This document shows positions 6,925-8,355 of a stretch of 8,355 nucleotides of DNA, one piece after another; position 1 is the first letter of the stretch; the number at the start of each line of letters is the position of its first letter. The notes beneath the pieces are model-generated. The model was given only the letters and a program-made list of their open reading frames with translations, ran no database searches and was not told where the DNA came from. The position numbers and the translations under genes are program-made. The stretch comes from an uncultured PS1 clade bacterium (GTDB lineage: Bacteria; Pseudomonadota; Gammaproteobacteria; PS1; Pseudothioglobaceae), in NCBI GenBank assembly GCA_937950605.1, contig CALFDA010000065.1, positions 1-8,355 on the forward strand, read 5' to 3'.

Positions 6925-7869
6925 TTAATCAAATAATGCTTCAACAAAATCTTTTGCAACAAAAGGTTCTAAATCATTAATGCTTTCGCCAACACCAATA
7001 TAACGAATTGGCAGTTTTAGTTCGTTGGCAATGGCAAAAACAACCCCACCCTTAGCAGTGCCATCAAGTTTGGTAACGGTGATACCGCTGAGTTGAACTG
7101 CTTGATTAAAAGCTTTGGCTTGATTAAGTGCATTTTGACCTATGCCACCATCTAGTATTAACATAATTTCATGAGGGGCGTTTTTGTTTTGCTTATTAAT
7201 AACACGCTTGATTTTCTCTAGCTCTTGCATTAGATTATCTTGGGTGTGTAGTCGTCCAGCTGTATCGGCAATTAAAATATCAATGTTTTTGGCTTGTGCA
7301 GATTGATAAGCATCAAACACAACTGCAGCAGCATCGGCACCAGTATTTTGCGCAACTACCGCTATATCATTACGTACCCCCCAAACTTTAAGTTGCTCGG
7401 TAGCTGCAGCACGAAAAGTATCCCCCGCAGCAAGCATTACTGATTTACCTTGATTTTGCAACAACTTGGCAAGTTTGCCAATGGTTGTGGTTTTACCAAC
7501 ACCATTCACACCAACTACTAAGATAACGCAAGTTTCTTTTAAATTCGTGTTAATTTGATTATCTTTGATAAGTAAGTTTTCTAATTCTATTTTTAAAAAG
7601 TTATATAAACTTTCAGGGTCTTTTAAGATTTTTTTAGAAGCGTTTTTGCGCACAGATTCCAAAACTTTATCGGTTGTATTGATGCCAATATCCGCACCAA
7701 TTAGTAACATTTCTAATTCATCTAACAAATCGTCATCTATAGTTTTTTTACCTAATAATAGCATCGAGAGGCTTGAACCTAGTTTCTGCCTAGTTTTAAC
7801 TAATCGCTCTTTTAAAGAAGTCGTTTGTTTGGTAGGGATAGTTTTGTCTTTTTTGAAAAAATTAAACAC
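6925..7869 (-). CDS. ftsY: Signal recognition particle receptor FtsY
   Basis: SRP-receptor GTPase that docks ribosome-SRP complexes at the inner membrane for cotranslational insertion of membrane proteins. The 314 residues cover the NG domains with only a short basic, amphipathic N-terminus (MFNFFKKDK); the long acidic A domain of the E. coli protein is absent, as in many bacteria. Motifs: P-loop GVNGVGKTTT (120-129), DTFRAAATEQL (150-160), DTAGR (202-206), TKLDGTAKGG (266-275) and the closing GVGESINDLEPF. The segment usually DAxTGQNA reads DGGIGQNA (240-247), a variant at two positions. The start is a GTG; the frame is closed by a stop five codons upstream and no ATG or clear ribosome binding site is available. 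It is the first gene of the cluster leading to the thioredoxin, TolC-like and adaptor genes. The common ftsE/ftsX neighbours are absent. Confidence 0.97.
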   Translation of the reverse strand: MFNFFKKDKTIPTKQTTSLKERLVKTRQKLGSSLSMLLLGKKTIDDDLLDELEMLLIGADIGINTTDKVLESVRKNASKKILKDPESLYNFLKIELENLLIKDNQINTNLKETCVILVVGVNGVGKTTTIGKLAKLLQNQGKSVMLAAGDTFRAAATEQLKVWGVRNDIAVVAQNTGADAAAVVFDAYQSAQAKNIDILIADTAGRLHTQDNLMQELEKIKRVINKQNKNAPHEIMLILDGGIGQNALNQAKAFNQAVQLSGITVTKLDGTAKGGVVFAIANELKLPIRYIGVGESINDLEPFVAKDFVEALFD

Positions 7870-7947
7870 TGATAAATAACTCGCTTACGAAAAATTTTAT
7901 TTTACTATTTTTGTTTTGAAGTCTTGGCAATAAAACACCTATTCAAA

Positions 7948-7976
7948 CTTATAGATTTTGCCTTTAAAAATGGCAA
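7948..7976 (-). promoter_or_regulatory. Candidate sigma-70 promoter of the ftsY cluster
   Basis: Read on the minus strand, TTGCCA (7976-7971) is followed after exactly 17 bases by TATAAG (7953-7948). Both boxes match the consensus at five of six or four of six positions, and the spacing is ideal. The start site would be near 7941, giving a leader of about 70 bases before the GTG of ftsY. Confidence 0.6.
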
Positions 7977-7979
7977 AAT
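7955..7979. repeat. Perfect 8-bp inverted repeat overlapping the ftsY promoter
   Basis: ATTTTGCC (7955-7962) and GGCAAAAT (7972-7979) are exact reverse complements around nine AT bases. The right arm contains the -35 box of the candidate ftsY promoter and the left arm lies in its spacer. Neither side is followed by a run of T, so it is not a standard terminator. A two-fold operator for a repressor is the more natural reading, but this is inference. Confidence 0.5.
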
Positions 7980-8094
7980 TATTAGAGGATTCAAGAGATG
8001 TAAAACACATTAAAAATCCATTCTGTTATGTATGTTAATAAGACTTATCGATACGCATTTGCTATGGTTATAACGTGCATTTTTTATAACTAAT

Positions 8095-8110
8095 TGATAA
8101 TTTTTTATCA
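8095..8110. repeat. Small hairpin sequence TGATAA-TTTT-TTATCA
   Basis: Six-base arms around a four-T loop. All but one pair per arm is A-T, so the hairpin would be weak, and no U-tract follows. It could be a protein-binding palindrome or chance in AT-rich DNA. Confidence 0.25.
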
Positions 8111-8217
8111 TAAGTTGATGTAGAAAAATGTGTGGTTGAGCGTTCGTTTTGCGTCAAATGCGCAGGTTTTTGAACTATGAAAAATTGACGAATTTTCTAT
8201 ATTCATTCAGTTTGAGA

Positions 8218-8223
8218 TATAAT
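8218..8223 (+). promoter_or_regulatory. Candidate hemJ -10 box (TATAAT)
   Basis: A perfect TATAAT lies 33 bases before the hemJ ATG. The position 17 bases upstream reads TTCTAT (8195-8200), a weak -35 box; a TTGACG at 8185-8190 is too far away to pair with it. A start near 8230 would give a leader of about 27 bases that includes the ribosome binding site. Confidence 0.5.
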
Positions 8224-8244
8224 AAGAACCGTTTATTATTTGTT

Positions 8245-8249
8245 AGGAG
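8245..8249 (+). promoter_or_regulatory. Ribosome binding site of hemJ (AGGAG)
   Basis: AGGAG lies seven bases before the ATG at 8257 and selects that codon over the in-frame TTG codons on either side of it (8254 and 8260). Confidence 0.75.
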
Positions 8250-8256
8250 TTGATTG

Positions 8257-8355
8257 ATGTTGTGGGTGAAAGCTTTTCATATTATTAGTGTGATTACTTG
8301 GTTTGCTGCTTTGTTTTATCTGCCACGTTTATTTGTCTATCACGCAATGAGCGAT
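8257..8355 (+). CDS. hemJ: Protoporphyrinogen IX oxidase HemJ, N-terminal part only
   Basis: The first 33 codons of a membrane protein that runs off the right edge. The visible peptide matches the opening of the HemJ (UPF0093) family: MLWVKAFHIISVITWFAAL followed by FYLPRLFVYHAMSD, with H8 and the segment WFAxLFYLPRLFVYH characteristic of its first membrane helix and the loop after it. HemJ oxidises protoporphyrinogen IX to protoporphyrin IX in the inner membrane and replaces HemG or HemY in many proteobacteria and cyanobacteria. It has a good ribosome binding site and a candidate promoter. It is divergent from ftsY. Full family length is usually about 140 residues, so roughly three quarters of the gene lies outside the window. 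Confidence 0.9.
   Translation, partial: MLWVKAFHIISVITWFAALFYLPRLFVYHAMSD

Larger units (their letters stand above)
7870..8256. other. 387-base ftsY / hemJ intergenic region
   Basis: No coding frame, tRNA or rRNA was seen here. The part next to ftsY holds the candidate ftsY promoter and its inverted repeat. The middle (about 7980-8210) contains the heptamer TTATAAC twice (8068-8074 and 8084-8090), TGATAA/TTATCA around four T (8095-8110), and AAAATT/AATTTT around GACG (8181-8196). The part next to hemJ holds its -10 box and ribosome binding site. The gap is long for a genome as compact as this one looks, so a small RNA or several regulator sites are possible, but nothing specific was recognised. 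Confidence 0.5.

Noticed and set aside
7565..7879. Plus-strand 104-codon frame opposite the start of ftsY
   Set aside because: It is antisense to the FtsY N domain and is Ser-rich in the manner of shadow frames.
1..8355. CRISPR array, tRNA or rRNA gene, or intact insertion sequence
   Set aside because: No regularly spaced repeats, no cloverleaf-like sequence with a TTCRA-type T-arm, and no transposase frame were seen on either strand.

Overview
The window looks like chromosome from an AT-rich gammaproteobacterium. The heme, arginine and translation genes are proteobacterial in type. A SoxW-like periplasmic thioredoxin beside them, together with the base composition, suggests a sulfur-oxidising lineage of the SUP05 / Thioglobus / vesicomyid-symbiont kind. 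That placement is an inference from family resemblance and was not tested by any search.

Layout. Positions 1-459 hold the tail of an unidentified reading frame and a 116-codon fragment that resembles the C-terminal DNA-binding (B3-like) domain of a type II restriction endonuclease. The fragment lacks the rest of its gene, so this end looks like a decayed restriction-modification island. Positions 513-2830 (minus strand) are a two-gene operon, argH then fmt, joined by an ATGA stop/start overlap. From a shared upstream region of about 180 bases, hemC (3010-3921) runs the other way. It is followed by an unrecognised protein with two membrane segments (3989-4621), which converges on the next block with 13 bases between the stop codons.

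Positions 4635-7869 (minus strand) form a tight four-gene cluster. In transcription order it is ftsY, a SoxW-like exported thioredoxin, a TolC-family outer-membrane protein, and a very short periplasmic adaptor (163 aa) whose start overlaps the end of the TolC-like gene. No inner-membrane pump is present in the window. A gap of 387 bases then separates ftsY from the divergent hemJ, which begins at 8257 and runs off the edge. The gap holds a good candidate ftsY promoter that overlaps a perfect 8-bp inverted repeat, and a hemJ promoter with a clear ribosome binding site.

How the genes fit together. HemC makes the linear tetrapyrrole early in heme synthesis and HemJ oxidises protoporphyrinogen near its end, so the two heme steps bracket the export cluster. 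FtsY delivers membrane proteins to the translocon, and the next three products are all predicted to be exported or membrane-anchored. The most unusual item is the TolC-like / mini-adaptor pair. The adaptor keeps only its membrane anchor, the two half-lipoyl segments and a coiled-coil hairpin, and ends where the beta-barrel domain would normally follow. No novel defence system, CRISPR array or intact mobile element was found.
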